DNA of 64,000 nt, from the NCBI GenBank assembly GCA_902614375.1, contig CACMKZ010000002.1, positions 78,477 to 142,476 on the forward strand, read 5' to 3'. The stretch comes from an uncultured Alphaproteobacteria bacterium (GTDB lineage Bacteria; Pseudomonadota; Alphaproteobacteria; HIMB59; GCA-002718135). Each line of letters opens with the position of its first letter. Position 1 is the stretch's first letter. A model generated the notes under the pieces. It had not been told where the DNA came from. It searched no databases and worked only from the letters and a program-made list of their open reading frames with translations. A program made the position numbers and the translations under genes. This document shows positions 1-9,635 of the stretch, in pieces.

Positions 1-152
1 AAATTTTAAAAAGTAAAGATGATCAAATGAAAAATATTAATAATGAAATAGTTAATATTACAAAACTTACTGTTGGAAAAATTACAGATATAGAATTGTC
101 AGATAATGAACTTAATAAAGTTATTGAAACACATAAAGGTAATTTTAACTAA
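1..152 (+). CDS. ATP synthase subunit b' (C-terminal fragment)
   Basis: The frame ending in TAA at 150-152 is open back to the window edge and encodes about 49 residues, ending in LSDNELNKVIETHKGNFN. The helical, charged tail followed by a VGKITDIELSD stretch looks like the C-terminus of an F-type ATPase b-type stator subunit. The next gene is a second b-type subunit starting inside this stop codon (TAATG). Alphaproteobacteria carry b' and b side by side, so this is most likely b'. The N-terminal membrane anchor lies outside the window. The identification rests on context more than on the short sequence. Confidence 0.7.
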   Translation, partial: ILKSKDDQMKNINNEIVNITKLTVGKITDIELSDNELNKVIETHKGNFN

Positions 153-637
153 TGTTTTCTGATCCTCAATTTTGGGTAACTGTATCTTTTATATTATTTA
201 TTGCAGCTATTTTTAATCCAGTACGAAAAATTCTTACATCTAATTTAGATGCACAAATAAAAGATATAAAAAATAAAATAGATGAAGTTGAGAATTTAAA
301 AAACGAGGCTCAAAAAGCTTTGGATGAACTTAAGGAGAGAGAATCTAAAGTTGAGAAAGAAATTCAAAATCTAAAGTTAGAATCTGAGAAAAGAATTGCT
401 GAATTGAAAGATATATCCACCACTAAATTAAATGATCAAATTGAAAAAAGAAAAATATTGGCAGAAAATAAAATTGAACAATTAGTTCGAGATACTAATA
501 ATTCTATCAAAAGTTATATTTCAAGTGTTGCAATAGAGGCTACTAGAAATATTCTACTTCTAAATCTCAGTAAGGATAAAAAATCTGCTTTAATTGAAGA
601 GTCAATTACCGAATTTAACTCTGTTCTAAAGAACTAG
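152..637 (+). CDS. atpF: F0F1 ATP synthase subunit b
   Basis: This 161-residue protein has one N-terminal membrane helix (about residues 5-25, FWVTVSFILFIAAIF) followed by NPVRKIL and a long charged coiled coil (about 30-130). That is the standard architecture of the b stator subunit linking F0 to the F1 head in the inner membrane. Length matches the family. The start ATG overlaps the stop of the b' gene, so the two are translationally coupled at the end of an atp F0 operon. The next gene starts 112 bases downstream after a weak hairpin. Confidence 0.92.
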   Translation: MFSDPQFWVTVSFILFIAAIFNPVRKILTSNLDAQIKDIKNKIDEVENLKNEAQKALDELKERESKVEKEIQNLKLESEKRIAELKDISTTKLNDQIEKRKILAENKIEQLVRDTNNSIKSYISSVAIEATRNILLLNLSKDKKSALIEESITEFNSVLKN

Positions 638-638
638 T

Positions 639-666
639 AGTAGATTTAGTTGTTCCAAAATCTACT
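639..666 (+). terminator. hairpin after atpF
   Basis: A 9-bp inverted repeat (AGTAGATTT and AAATCTACT) with a 10-base loop begins just after the atpF stop. No clear T run follows, so it may be a weak or processed 3' end rather than a canonical intrinsic terminator. The rest of the 638-749 gap is AT-rich with no gene seen and presumably holds the ispH promoter. Confidence 0.35.
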
Positions 667-749
667 TACAATATTAATAATTTAATATTAAAAGATTTTC
701 AAAATCTATAGTATTATTAAGTAACCAAAATTAATGGTAACAAATTTGG

Positions 750-1691
750 ATGACAAAAAAACTTAATATATTTCTTGCAGGACCTAGGGGATTTTGTGCA
801 GGTGTAGATAGGGCTATAGAAATGGTAAAGGGTGCTCTAAAAAAATATGGAGCGCCCGTATACGTTCGTCATGAAATAGTGCATAATAAATTTGTTGTTG
901 AAAATCTCAAATCACAGGGAGCTATTTTTGTAGAAGAATTAAATGAGATTGAAGATAGAAGTAGGCCAGTTATCTTTTCTGCTCATGGTGTTCCAAAAGC
1001 AGTCCCAGAGGAAGCATTAAGTTTAAATTTAGTATATTATGATGCAACATGTCCGCTTGTTAGCAAAATCCATAAAGAAGTTGAAAATTTTGATAAAAAA
1101 AATCTGCCAGTAATTTTAATTGGTCATAGAAATCATCCTGAAGTTATTGGAACTATGGGTCAAACAGATAAAAAAATTCATTTAGTAGAAAAAGTTGAAG
1201 ATGTAAAAAAATTGCCTTTAAACCAAAATGATGAGATTGCATATGTTACTCAGACAACGCTATCAGTAGATGATACAAAAGATATAATAAAAGAGATAAA
1301 ATTACATTTTAGTAATGTCATAGAACCAAAAAAAAATGATATTTGTTATGCTACGACAAATAGACAAGAAGCGGTTAAAAAGATAGCGAATCAATGTGAT
1401 TATTTTTTAGTAATTGGTGCAAGTAACTCATCAAATTCCCTAAGATTAGTTGAAGTAGCAAAAAATTATGGATCAAAAAAAGCTATTTTAGTAGAAGATG
1501 TAGATTCCTTAAATTTAAATATATTTCAAGAATCTGAAAATATAGGAATAACAGCAAGTGCATCATCGCCTGAAGTACTTGTTAAAAAACTTCTTGATAA
1601 TTTGAAAAGAAATTTTGAAATACATATAAATGAAGGATCTTACCAAAAAGAAGATGTGTTTTTTAAAGTGCCACAAAAACTAATCGTATAG
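750..1691 (+). CDS. ispH: 4-hydroxy-3-methylbut-2-enyl diphosphate reductase
   Basis: IspH (LytB) catalyses the last step of the MEP isoprenoid pathway, reducing HMBPP to IPP and DMAPP with a [4Fe-4S] cluster. The three cluster cysteines are visible at C16 (GFCAGV), C101 (DATCPLV) and C199 (ICYATTNRQ), together with the substrate-binding histidine motifs RHEIVHN and SAHGVP. At 313 residues it is full length. It opens a tight run (ispH-thrB-rnhA-yceI); thrB begins 3 bases after its stop. Confidence 0.97.
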   Translation: MTKKLNIFLAGPRGFCAGVDRAIEMVKGALKKYGAPVYVRHEIVHNKFVVENLKSQGAIFVEELNEIEDRSRPVIFSAHGVPKAVPEEALSLNLVYYDATCPLVSKIHKEVENFDKKNLPVILIGHRNHPEVIGTMGQTDKKIHLVEKVEDVKKLPLNQNDEIAYVTQTTLSVDDTKDIIKEIKLHFSNVIEPKKNDICYATTNRQEAVKKIANQCDYFLVIGASNSSNSLRLVEVAKNYGSKKAILVEDVDSLNLNIFQESENIGITASASSPEVLVKKLLDNLKRNFEIHINEGSYQKEDVFFKVPQKLIV

Positions 1692-1694
1692 AAG

Positions 1695-2645
1695 ATGGCA
1701 GTCTTTACTAAATTACTTAAAGAAGATATTGAAAACTTTATTTCTGAATACTCAATTGGAAATTTAGACAGCTTTGAAGAAATTGTAGATGGGATAGAGA
1801 ACTCAAATTTTAAAATTTTTTGTAATAATCAACCATATATTTTAACAATTTTTGAAAAAAGAGTAACTGAGCAAGAATTACCTTTTTTTATAAATTTAAA
1901 AAACTTTTTAAATAAAAATAATTTTAAATGTCCAAAAGCTATCTCAGATAAAAATGGAAAAATTTTAAAAAGATTAAAAAATAAAACAGCTGTAATAATA
2001 TCTTTTCTAGAAGGTAAAAGTGTTGAAGAACCTAACTCTGAATTGTGTAGAGAGATTGGAAAAATGGTTGCTGATTTACACAATCTTACCATAAATTTTG
2101 ATGAAAAAAGACCTAATAGTTTAGATCTACAGGATTGGAAAGAAATTTACAAAAAGTGCCTTAATAATAAATACGAAAAGTTTAATGAAACAATGTATTT
2201 GTTAAAAAATGAATTAGACTATTTAGAAAATTATTGGCCAACAAATATTCCTTGTGGTGTCATACATGGTGATTTGTTTAGAGATAATATTTTTTTTAAA
2301 GATGAAAAGATTTCTGGAGTAATAGATTTCTATTTTGCATGTTATTATTTTTATATTTACGATTTAGCTATAGTTATTAATGATTGGTGTTTTAGTGAAA
2401 ATGGACAATACTTTAACAAAGAGAACTGCTTAATAATTCTTGGGGAATATCAAAAGTTGAGAGAATTAAGTGATATTGAAAAGAAATCATTAAATATTTT
2501 ATTAAGAGCTGCTGCTGTTAGAATATTATGTACGAGAGTGCACGATTATATTTTTCATCCGCCTGATGCAGTAGTTGTTAAAAAAGATCCATTTGAATAT
2601 TTGAATATTTTAAGATGGCATCAACAAAATGATATTTTTGAATAA
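1695..2645 (+). CDS. thrB: homoserine kinase (APH-fold ThrB)
   Basis: A 316-residue kinase of the aminoglycoside-phosphotransferase fold, the type of homoserine kinase common in alphaproteobacteria (unlike the GHMP-type ThrB of E. coli). The catalytic loop HGDLFRDN is at 191-198 and the metal-binding IDF motif at about 212-214. It would phosphorylate homoserine in threonine synthesis; the partner thrC is at 38.8-40.2 kb. It lies 3 bases after ispH and its stop overlaps the rnhA start (TAATG), an ispH-thrB-rnhA order known in alphaproteobacteria. Confidence 0.93.
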   Translation: MAVFTKLLKEDIENFISEYSIGNLDSFEEIVDGIENSNFKIFCNNQPYILTIFEKRVTEQELPFFINLKNFLNKNNFKCPKAISDKNGKILKRLKNKTAVIISFLEGKSVEEPNSELCREIGKMVADLHNLTINFDEKRPNSLDLQDWKEIYKKCLNNKYEKFNETMYLLKNELDYLENYWPTNIPCGVIHGDLFRDNIFFKDEKISGVIDFYFACYYFYIYDLAIVINDWCFSENGQYFNKENCLIILGEYQKLRELSDIEKKSLNILLRAAAVRILCTRVHDYIFHPPDAVVVKKDPFEYLNILRWHQQNDIFE

Positions 2646-3073
2646 TGATTAATATTTATACAGATGGCGCATGTTCTGGGAATCCTGGTATAGGTGGATG
2701 GGGTGTCGTGATATTAGATAATAATAAAGAAATTTTATTAAATGGTGGTGATCAACACACAACTAATAATAAAATGGAACTTACAGCAGCAATAAAAGCA
2801 CTGGAATATTTTGAGATAAAAAAAGAATTAATCATTTATACCGATAGCAAATATGTAAAGGATGGTATTGAATCATGGATTACAAATTGGAAAAAAAATG
2901 GATGGAAAACTTCAACAAAAAAAATAGTGAAAAATAAAGAATTGTGGATGCAATTAGATAATCTAATTAATAAACATAATGTAACATGGAAATGGGTCAA
3001 AGGACACGCTGGTTTCGAATTTAATGAGAAAGCTGATGAACTAGCAAGGAAATATATTGAAAGTTATATTTAG
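2645..3073 (+). CDS. rnhA: ribonuclease HI
   Basis: RNase HI cleaves the RNA strand of RNA-DNA hybrids. All catalytic residues are visible: D7 (YTDGAC), E45 (KMELTA), D67 (YTDSKY), H121 (VKGHAG) and D131 (KADELA). At 142 residues it is a normal bacterial length with the basic WKKNGWKT segment. The start overlaps the thrB stop by one base, and the yceI-like gene begins inside its last codons. Confidence 0.97.
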   Translation: MINIYTDGACSGNPGIGGWGVVILDNNKEILLNGGDQHTTNNKMELTAAIKALEYFEIKKELIIYTDSKYVKDGIESWITNWKKNGWKTSTKKIVKNKELWMQLDNLINKHNVTWKWVKGHAGFEFNEKADELARKYIESYI

Positions 3074-3620
3074 TTTATTTTTTATATTTCTGTATTGTAA
3101 GCAGAGTGCAGCTAATGATTTATGGACTATTGATAAAAATATTTCTAGTATAGAATTTGAAGTTCCAGTTTTGTTAACGAAAAATGTTATCGGTAAATTT
3201 AATGAATTTGATGGTTTTGTTTCCTTAGATTTGTCCAATCAAAATAATAATAAAGCTCTTATAAATGTCAGAATTGATAGTTTAGATATAAATTATAAAC
3301 GATATAAAGATTTAGTTCTTAGTGAAGTTTTTTTTGATGCTAAAAAATATCCTTTAGGTCTTATTGATACAAATAATTTTAAATTTAATTATGAAGACAA
3401 TAAAATTAATTTAATGGGTGAATTAACAATAAAAGGAAAAAGTCAAAATATTCCTATTAATATTGAAGTAATAAAATTGGCCAGTGAGTTGGTTCAGGTA
3501 AAAAGTGAAATATCTTTTTCTAGAAATGACTTTAAAATAGGCACTGGTAATTGGAAAAATACAACAATCCTGAAAGATAAAATAAAGATAAAGGCAAATA
3601 TTTTTCTTTTTAAAGAATAA
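3057..3620 (+). CDS. YceI-family periplasmic protein
   Basis: A 187-residue protein with an N-terminal signal peptide (about residues 1-19) and a mature part starting LWTIDKNISSIEFEV, the typical opening of the YceI lipocalin-like barrel that binds polyisoprenoid or other amphiphiles in the periplasm. Motifs such as FDAKKYP and GELTIKGKSQ also match the family. The start is TTG at 3057, inside rnhA (17-base overlap). AGGA about eight bases upstream supports it, and no ATG preserves the signal peptide. The substrate is unknown. Confidence 0.85.
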   Translation: MKVIFSLFFIFLYCKQSAANDLWTIDKNISSIEFEVPVLLTKNVIGKFNEFDGFVSLDLSNQNNNKALINVRIDSLDINYKRYKDLVLSEVFFDAKKYPLGLIDTNNFKFNYEDNKINLMGELTIKGKSQNIPINIEVIKLASELVQVKSEISFSRNDFKIGTGNWKNTTILKDKIKIKANIFLFKE

Positions 3621-3640
3621 TTTTTTTTAAGATAGATTTA

Positions 3641-5125
3641 CTAAAAATTAAAATTTTTAGCAATTTTATTATTACTGTTATATAAATCTTTCCAAATTGA
3701 ATACCTTTGTAATAAAAGATCAATGTTATCTTCATTAGGTTCATAAGTTTTACTTATTTTTATTTCACTAATAATATTTTCTTTATTATCAATAGTAGCA
3801 TCCTGATACATAGCTAATCTTGCAACGCCAAGTGCGGCACCAAATTCGCTTTGATCACAAACACTTAACTTTCTATTTAAAAGTGCTGCAAGCAATTCAA
3901 TCCAAAATGAGCTTTTTGAACCACCTCCAACCATAAATATTTTATCAAAGTTATTATTAACTTTCAAAATAGAATTTACTCCATCTAATATTCCAAAACT
4001 GACACCTTCAATTACTGCATACTGTAAATCTGTTGCATTTGTAGTTGTTTTTATAGAATGGAGTGAACCTCTAATATGCGGATCATTATGTGGAGTCCTT
4101 TCTCCAGACAAATAAGGTAAAAAATATGATGAATTTTTTATAGAATTTTTATCATTATAAAATTGCTCTACATTATTAAGTGTATCAGCAATTGAAGTAT
4201 TAGTAATAGCGCAAATCCAATCTAAACAATTACTTGCACTTAACATAACAGACATAAGGTGCCATTTATTTGGTAAACAATGACAAAAAGAATGTACTGC
4301 ATCACCAGTATTACTTAAAAAATTTTCAGTGGGGGTAAAAAAAACGCCTGAAGTACCAAGAGATATAAATGATTGATTTTTATTTGTTATACCCATACCA
4401 GTTGCTGCAGCAGCATTATCCCCTGCTCCACCCACAACTTTAACATTATTATTAAAATTAAATTTCTCTTTTAAATCTTTTTTTAAAAATCCTGTCTGCT
4501 CATTACCTTCCACTAGATCTGGCATGTGTTTTTCTTCTAAAAATGAGCAAGATAAAAGCTGATTGGACCATTTTCTTTTTTGGATATCTAGCCATAATGT
4601 TCCAGATGCATCTGACATTTCAGAAAAAAATTCACCAGTAAGAACAAATCGTAAATAATCTTTAGGGAGTAAAACTTTAAAAATTTTTTTGAAATTATCT
4701 ATTTCATTATTTTTTATCCAATTTATTTTTGGTGCAGTAAAACCAGGCATAGTAATATTTCCTGAGATTGATCGTACATCAAAATTTTGTTTTTCAAATT
4801 CTTCACACTCTTGATATGATCTTGTATCGTTCCAAAGAATACATGGTCTAATAACATTTCCATCCTTATCTATTAACGTTGCTCCATGCATATGACCTGA
4901 TATTCCTATTGAAATAGTTTGTGAAAATTCTTTTGGTTTTTTTGTTTTTAAAGCCTCCAAGCATTCCATTGTTGAGTCAATCCATTCTTGTGGATTTTGT
5001 TCACTAAAACCATCTTTAGGGGATTGTACAGTAAGACTTGAATTAGCAGATGCAAGGATGCTTTGATTTTGATCTATTAAAATCATTTTGATTGATGAAG
5101 TTCCAAGATCAATTCCAATAAACAT
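3641..5125 (-). CDS. xylB: FGGY-family kinase, xylulokinase-like
   Basis: A 494-residue FGGY carbohydrate kinase. The N-terminal ATPase phosphate loop is GIDLGTSSIK (3-12). GISGHMHGATLID and the following ILWNDTRS match xylulokinase, which phosphorylates D-xylulose. The second actin-like domain carries GGAGDNAAAATGMG and MVGGGSKSSFW. Length is normal. It is convergent with yceI and shares the minus strand with the DMT transporter and the serine hydrolase. Substrate specificity in this family cannot be fixed from motifs alone, but xylulokinase is the best fit. Confidence 0.82.
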   Translation of the reverse strand: MFIGIDLGTSSIKMILIDQNQSILASANSSLTVQSPKDGFSEQNPQEWIDSTMECLEALKTKKPKEFSQTISIGISGHMHGATLIDKDGNVIRPCILWNDTRSYQECEEFEKQNFDVRSISGNITMPGFTAPKINWIKNNEIDNFKKIFKVLLPKDYLRFVLTGEFFSEMSDASGTLWLDIQKRKWSNQLLSCSFLEEKHMPDLVEGNEQTGFLKKDLKEKFNFNNNVKVVGGAGDNAAAATGMGITNKNQSFISLGTSGVFFTPTENFLSNTGDAVHSFCHCLPNKWHLMSVMLSASNCLDWICAITNTSIADTLNNVEQFYNDKNSIKNSSYFLPYLSGERTPHNDPHIRGSLHSIKTTTNATDLQYAVIEGVSFGILDGVNSILKVNNNFDKIFMVGGGSKSSFWIELLAALLNRKLSVCDQSEFGAALGVARLAMYQDATIDNKENIISEIKISKTYEPNEDNIDLLLQRYSIWKDLYNSNNKIAKNFNF

Positions 5126-5174
5126 AGAGTAAATTTATAACATTAATTTTTTAATTGATACAAAGAAATTAAAA

Positions 5175-6035
5175 CTACCTGTAAGAATATCTAAATATAA
5201 ATATTCCTGATGAAACAATAATGATTGCTCCTATTATTGTAAATATATCTGGGATTTCTCCATACACTAATAAGCCAAAAATTATTCCCCAAATAATTAT
5301 AGTATAATTATAAGGTGCTAAAATACTTGCTGGCGTTATACTCAATGCTTTAATTTGTAAAAATAAACCAGTACAAAAAAAGATACCCAAAAAAATAAAA
5401 AAGATAAAAGAAAATGAATGTAGAGGTTGCCAGAAAAAAAGTGATAGTACAAATGTAATGATAGCACCTATAAGGCCATTGTAGAATAACATAGTTTCAT
5501 TATCATCATACTTAGCATTTAATCTTGTTGCTATTTGAAATAGTGAATAGAAAAAAGCAGCACATAATGGGATAATTAGATATGGATTAAATATAGTTAA
5601 TCCAGGTCGCATAATTAGAATAACTCCACAAAAACTTACACAAATTGCTAACCAAGTGGCTACATTTATTTTCTCTTTTAAAATAAAATACGAAAAAAAT
5701 AAAACTAGAACAGGGGCTAAAGATCCTATTGTGTGAGCATCTGCCAGAGCTAAGTGCCTAAAAGACAATACAAAAAAACAAGATTCACATACAGATAAAA
5801 TACATCTGGTTATTTGTATCTTGTAATTATTTGAAAGATAAAATTTTTTAACTTTATTTTTTTTTGCAATAAAAAAAGAAAAAATAAAACAGAAAGTAAA
5901 TTTTACAAATAATAATACAAAAACAGAGTGATATTGAACTGCTGTTTTTTGAATTGTATCTAAAATACCAAAAGATAAATAAGTTAAAAGAGTTAAAATT
6001 ATTCCATAGGTATAGGGATTTGATTTCATGTTCAT
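5175..6035 (-). CDS. EamA/DMT-family transporter
   Basis: A 286-residue integral membrane protein with about ten hydrophobic segments in two repeats of five, as in EamA (drug/metabolite transporter) proteins. The conserved end of the first half, with LALADAHTIGSLAPV and IFSYF-like helices, and SITPASILAPYNY in the second half are family features. These proteins usually export amino acids, nucleosides or other metabolites; no substrate can be assigned. The start overlaps the stop of the upstream serine hydrolase gene (TAATG), so both are co-translated. Confidence 0.85.
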   Translation of the reverse strand: MNMKSNPYTYGIILTLLTYLSFGILDTIQKTAVQYHSVFVLLFVKFTFCFIFSFFIAKKNKVKKFYLSNNYKIQITRCILSVCESCFFVLSFRHLALADAHTIGSLAPVLVLFFSYFILKEKINVATWLAICVSFCGVILIMRPGLTIFNPYLIIPLCAAFFYSLFQIATRLNAKYDDNETMLFYNGLIGAIITFVLSLFFWQPLHSFSFIFFIFLGIFFCTGLFLQIKALSITPASILAPYNYTIIIWGIIFGLLVYGEIPDIFTIIGAIIIVSSGIFIFRYSYR

Positions 6036-7225
6036 TAAAGATTTTTAAAGATATTATTGTAAAAATCTTTTTTAATATTCTTATCTGCATCTAAAATTTG
6101 CATCATTAAAACAGCTGACAAATTATTTTTTGGATCTGCCAAAAAATAAGTAGCGGCATAGCCTGACCATCCAAATTCTCCAACTGGACCAAACTTATTT
6201 TGAGAGGTATTATTCATTAAAACTCTAAATCCTAAACCCCAACCATATCCATCTAGATCATTTTCATAATCTTCATCTTTATTTGTATTAATTGATGTGA
6301 TTTCAATTGGAAATAACTCTTTATTTAAAGAATTATTTCGCATTAATTCTAAACTTTGAGAATTAATAAGCTCTTTTCCATTTTTATTTTTACCATTGAT
6401 AAGCATTGTAGCAAATTTTTCATAATCTTCAGCTGTAGAAAACAAACCATGGCCTCCTCTGGAATAATTTTTATTATTTGTTGGATAGCCGTATAATATT
6501 AACTTTCTTTTATTGTAATTTAAATTTGTTAGTTTTAATTTTTCGCTGTTATATTCAAATGTTTCAACTAACTTACTATTACTATTTTCATCAATATAAA
6601 AATTTGTATTATTCATTTCTAAAGGTAAAAAAATATTTTCGTTTAAAACATCAAAAATTTTATCTTTTGTTACAACTTCTATAATTCTCGCTAAAACATC
6701 AATAGATATAGAATAATGCCATTTTGAACCAGGTTCATATAACAGAGGTAATTCAGAAATCTTACTAATCTCTTCCTCCAAACTTGAAGATGCAGAATGA
6801 AATAAATGTCTATCCTCATATTCTTGAGCTAAAAAATTATCACAACTGTTATATGTAAAGCCTGCTGTATGTTGTAAAAGTTGTCTAACAGTAGGTTTAT
6901 CTTCTAGAGAAGTTGTATTTTTTAATTTACTCTCAATACTACTAAGTTTTTTTAAATTTTTAAAATCAGATAAATGTTTATCTATAGTATCATCAAGAGA
7001 TAAGAAATTTTTTTCAATTAATTGCATTGCTGCAAAACCAATAATTGGCTTTGTCATTGACCATATTCTATAATATGAATTTTTATTGAGCTTATTTTTT
7101 AATTCCAAATCTTTGTAACCAATTACTTCATGATAAATATTATTTTTATGATTTATTATCCATTCAGCTCCATTACATCTTCCTGCATCAATATGTTTTT
7201 GAAAATCTAATTTAATATTATCCAT
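6035..7225 (-). CDS. beta-lactamase-fold serine hydrolase
   Basis: A 396-residue class C beta-lactamase-family protein (PF00144 type). The nucleophile motif SMTK is at 56-59 (IWSMTKP), the tyrosine motif at about 171 (HYSIS), and HTAGF at 119-123. There is no signal peptide, so it is probably a cytoplasmic esterase, amidase or peptidase rather than a resistance enzyme. It is coupled to the downstream transporter and lies 7 bases after an Ldh_2-type dehydrogenase, suggesting processing of an ester or amide in a catabolic operon. Substrate unknown. Confidence 0.85.
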   Translation of the reverse strand: MDNIKLDFQKHIDAGRCNGAEWIINHKNNIYHEVIGYKDLELKNKLNKNSYYRIWSMTKPIIGFAAMQLIEKNFLSLDDTIDKHLSDFKNLKKLSSIESKLKNTTSLEDKPTVRQLLQHTAGFTYNSCDNFLAQEYEDRHLFHSASSSLEEEISKISELPLLYEPGSKWHYSISIDVLARIIEVVTKDKIFDVLNENIFLPLEMNNTNFYIDENSNSKLVETFEYNSEKLKLTNLNYNKRKLILYGYPTNNKNYSRGGHGLFSTAEDYEKFATMLINGKNKNGKELINSQSLELMRNNSLNKELFPIEITSINTNKDEDYENDLDGYGWGLGFRVLMNNTSQNKFGPVGEFGWSGYAATYFLADPKNNLSAVLMMQILDADKNIKKDFYNNIFKNL

Positions 7226-7232
7226 AAATGGA

Positions 7233-8231
7233 TTAGATTAGACTCTTTATCTTTTCTATTAGCTCTGAATTAATTTGTCTTGGACCTTTGTCTTGCCTAT
7301 TAGTGTGTCTTCGTTGTCCAGGTAAACGCACGCCGTCTAAAGATGTCATTTGTTCAAAAAATTTCTCAGCATGTTCATTCCAATTTTTTCCTGCAATAAG
7401 CTCTGGAGATAAAGCCATAATGAATTCACCACCCCTTGCAGGACCTCCATCATTATTGTCTTCTTCTTTAGCTTCAAAACTAAATAAATCTCCTACTAGA
7501 CCTGCAGCTAATAACTCAATCATCATTGCTATTGCAGAACCTTTGTAGTCGCCAAATGTTAAAAGGACTCCTCCATTTGCAATTTCAGATGGATTATCAG
7601 TTTTTTCTCCATCTTTATTTAGGCCTGTTCCAAATGGAACTTTGTGACCATCACGTGCTGCAACCTGAACTTCTCCCATCGCCATTGTTGAAGTTGCCAT
7701 ATCGTAGACTACAGGGGTATTATTTTTTCTTGGCCAAGCAAATGATATTGGATTAGTTCCAAATAGTGGTTTCTTTGCACCAGCTGGAGCCACACTTGGT
7801 TTATATGCAGTACAAGCAATTCCTATTAAATTATTTTCTGCTAATGCTTCAGTTTCATGCCATAATGCTGCAAAGTGGTGCGTATTAGTTATAGTTAAAA
7901 CACCAACTCCATGTTTATTTGTCGTTTTTATCAATTCAGGCAAACCAACTTTGATTCCTACAGGAGCAAACCCATAATCACCTTCAACGCGAATTGCATT
8001 TTGTGTGAGATAAGTATTAGAAGGTCGCGAAACTCCATTTACTTTTTTACTTTTTAGAGATGCAACATAACCAGGAATACGAAACAATCCATGTGAGACA
8101 CTTCCATCTCTTTCAGCATGTGAAACTGTTGTTGCTACAGAATCAGCATTGAAATGATCACATCCATGGGTCGATAGTGCTTTATATGCTAAATCATATA
8201 TATTTTCTAATTCTAATGCTGTGGTATTCAT
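7233..8231 (-). CDS. Ldh_2-family NAD(P)-dependent oxidoreductase
   Basis: A 332-residue member of the malate/L-lactate/sulfolactate dehydrogenase family (PF02615), which uses a non-Rossmann NAD(P) fold. Signatures are DGSVSHGLFRIPGY (SHG at 46-48), THHFAALWHE, GTNPISFAWP and DMATSTMAMGEV. Members oxidise 2-hydroxy acids or reduce cyclic imino or diketo acids; motifs do not separate these. It heads the minus-strand dehydrogenase-hydrolase-DMT-xylB group and is divergent from a FAD-linked lactate/glycolate-type dehydrogenase, with only 33 bases between the starts, which must hold both promoters. Confidence 0.88.
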   Translation of the reverse strand: MNTTALELENIYDLAYKALSTHGCDHFNADSVATTVSHAERDGSVSHGLFRIPGYVASLKSKKVNGVSRPSNTYLTQNAIRVEGDYGFAPVGIKVGLPELIKTTNKHGVGVLTITNTHHFAALWHETEALAENNLIGIACTAYKPSVAPAGAKKPLFGTNPISFAWPRKNNTPVVYDMATSTMAMGEVQVAARDGHKVPFGTGLNKDGEKTDNPSEIANGGVLLTFGDYKGSAIAMMIELLAAGLVGDLFSFEAKEEDNNDGGPARGGEFIMALSPELIAGKNWNEHAEKFFEQMTSLDGVRLPGQRRHTNRQDKGPRQINSELIEKIKSLI

Positions 8232-8264
8232 TTACTTTTGTTGAATAATTAATATTATTAATTA

Positions 8265-9635
8265 ATGGATAGAGGATTATTGGACAATTTAAAAGATATT
8301 TTACAAGAAAGAATATCATTTTCAGAAAGTGTAAGAAATAATCATGCAAAAGGGGAAGATGCCTATGATCCTGTTCTACCTAGAGCAGTTTTGTTTCCAA
8401 AAAACAATGAAGAACTTTCAAAAATTTTAAGAATTTGCAATGAATTTAAAGTACCAGTAACTGCTTATGGCACAGGTACATCTTTAGAAGGTCATGTTGT
8501 TGGAAATGATGAAGGTTTTACAATTTCAATGGAAAATTTCAACAAAGTTATTTCTATTAATGAGGCAGACTTTGATTGTCGTGTACAAGCAAATGTATCA
8601 CGTGAACAACTAAATGAAACTTTAAAAGATAAAGGAGTTTTTTTCCCAATAGATCCAGGTGCAAATGCTTCTCTTGGAGGTATGGCGGCATGTTCTGCTT
8701 CAGGAACAATGGCAGTAAGATATGGAACGATGCGAACTAATGTGCTTGGTTTAACTGTTGTAATGGCAAATGGCGATATAATTACAACAGGAAGTAGGGC
8801 AAAAAAAACTTCCGCAGGATACAATTTAACAAACCTTTTTGTTGGTTCAGAAGGAACACTTGGTATTATTACTGAGGTTCATCTAAGATTATCACCTATA
8901 CCTGAAAGTATTATGAGTGCTGTTTGTCAATTCCCAGATCTAGACTCTGCAGTATTAACAGCACAAGAAATAATTCAGTATGGTGTCCCAATTGCAAGAG
9001 TAGAATTATTAAATAAAGATCAAATGGATATAAGTATTAAATATTCAAAGTTAGAAAATTTAGAGAGCTTGCCTACACTTTTCTATGAATTCCATGGGAG
9101 TGAAATTTCAAATAAAGAATCGATTGATGTAGTGGAAGAAATTTCAAAAAATAATAATGGCAGTGAATTTAAGTGGGCAGCAAACACAGAAGAAAGAAAT
9201 AAAATCTGGAAAGCAAGGCATAATGTATATTATTCAGTAAAAGCAGTAGGAGATAACATTAGAGTGTATGTCACTGATGTTTGTGTACCTATTTCAAACA
9301 TTGTGGAATGTATTAAATTTGCAGAAACAGAACTTAGGGACACTGGATTAAGGGCGCCAATGGTTGGTCATGTAGGGGATGGAAACTTTCATGTATCTGT
9401 TGTTTATGATCCTAGCAAAGAAAATGAATATAAATATATTAGAGCATTTAGTAATAAATTAATTGATAAAGCACTAGAAATGGATGGAACTATAACAGGC
9501 GAGCACGGTATAGGTCTTCAAAAGAAAGAGTATTTATTAAAACAACATCCAGATAATATTCCACTAATGAAATTGATAAAAAAAAGTTTTGATCCAAACA
9601 ATATTTTAAATCCTGGTAAAGTTTTTGATGTATAA
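8265..9635 (+). CDS. FAD-binding oxidoreductase, D-lactate dehydrogenase-like
   Basis: A 456-residue flavoprotein of the GlcD/DLD type. The N-terminal FAD domain has YGTGTSLEGH, the diphosphate-binding PGANASLGGMAACSASG region and FVGSEGTLGIITEV. The C-terminal cap ends with the typical GEHGIG and FDPNNILNPGKVF. Relatives oxidise D-lactate, glycolate or other D-2-hydroxy acids and pass electrons to cytochrome c or quinone. It overlaps the next gene by 8 bases. The divergent Ldh_2 gene suggests a shared 2-hydroxyacid branch. Confidence 0.88.
   Translation: MDRGLLDNLKDILQERISFSESVRNNHAKGEDAYDPVLPRAVLFPKNNEELSKILRICNEFKVPVTAYGTGTSLEGHVVGNDEGFTISMENFNKVISINEADFDCRVQANVSREQLNETLKDKGVFFPIDPGANASLGGMAACSASGTMAVRYGTMRTNVLGLTVVMANGDIITTGSRAKKTSAGYNLTNLFVGSEGTLGIITEVHLRLSPIPESIMSAVCQFPDLDSAVLTAQEIIQYGVPIARVELLNKDQMDISIKYSKLENLESLPTLFYEFHGSEISNKESIDVVEEISKNNNGSEFKWAANTEERNKIWKARHNVYYSVKAVGDNIRVYVTDVCVPISNIVECIKFAETELRDTGLRAPMVGHVGDGNFHVSVVYDPSKENEYKYIRAFSNKLIDKALEMDGTITGEHGIGLQKKEYLLKQHPDNIPLMKLIKKSFDPNNILNPGKVFDV

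Noticed and set aside
8492..8824. A 110-residue minus-strand open frame inside the FAD oxidoreductase gene
   Set aside because: It lies wholly opposite conserved FAD-binding sequence and resembles nothing known.
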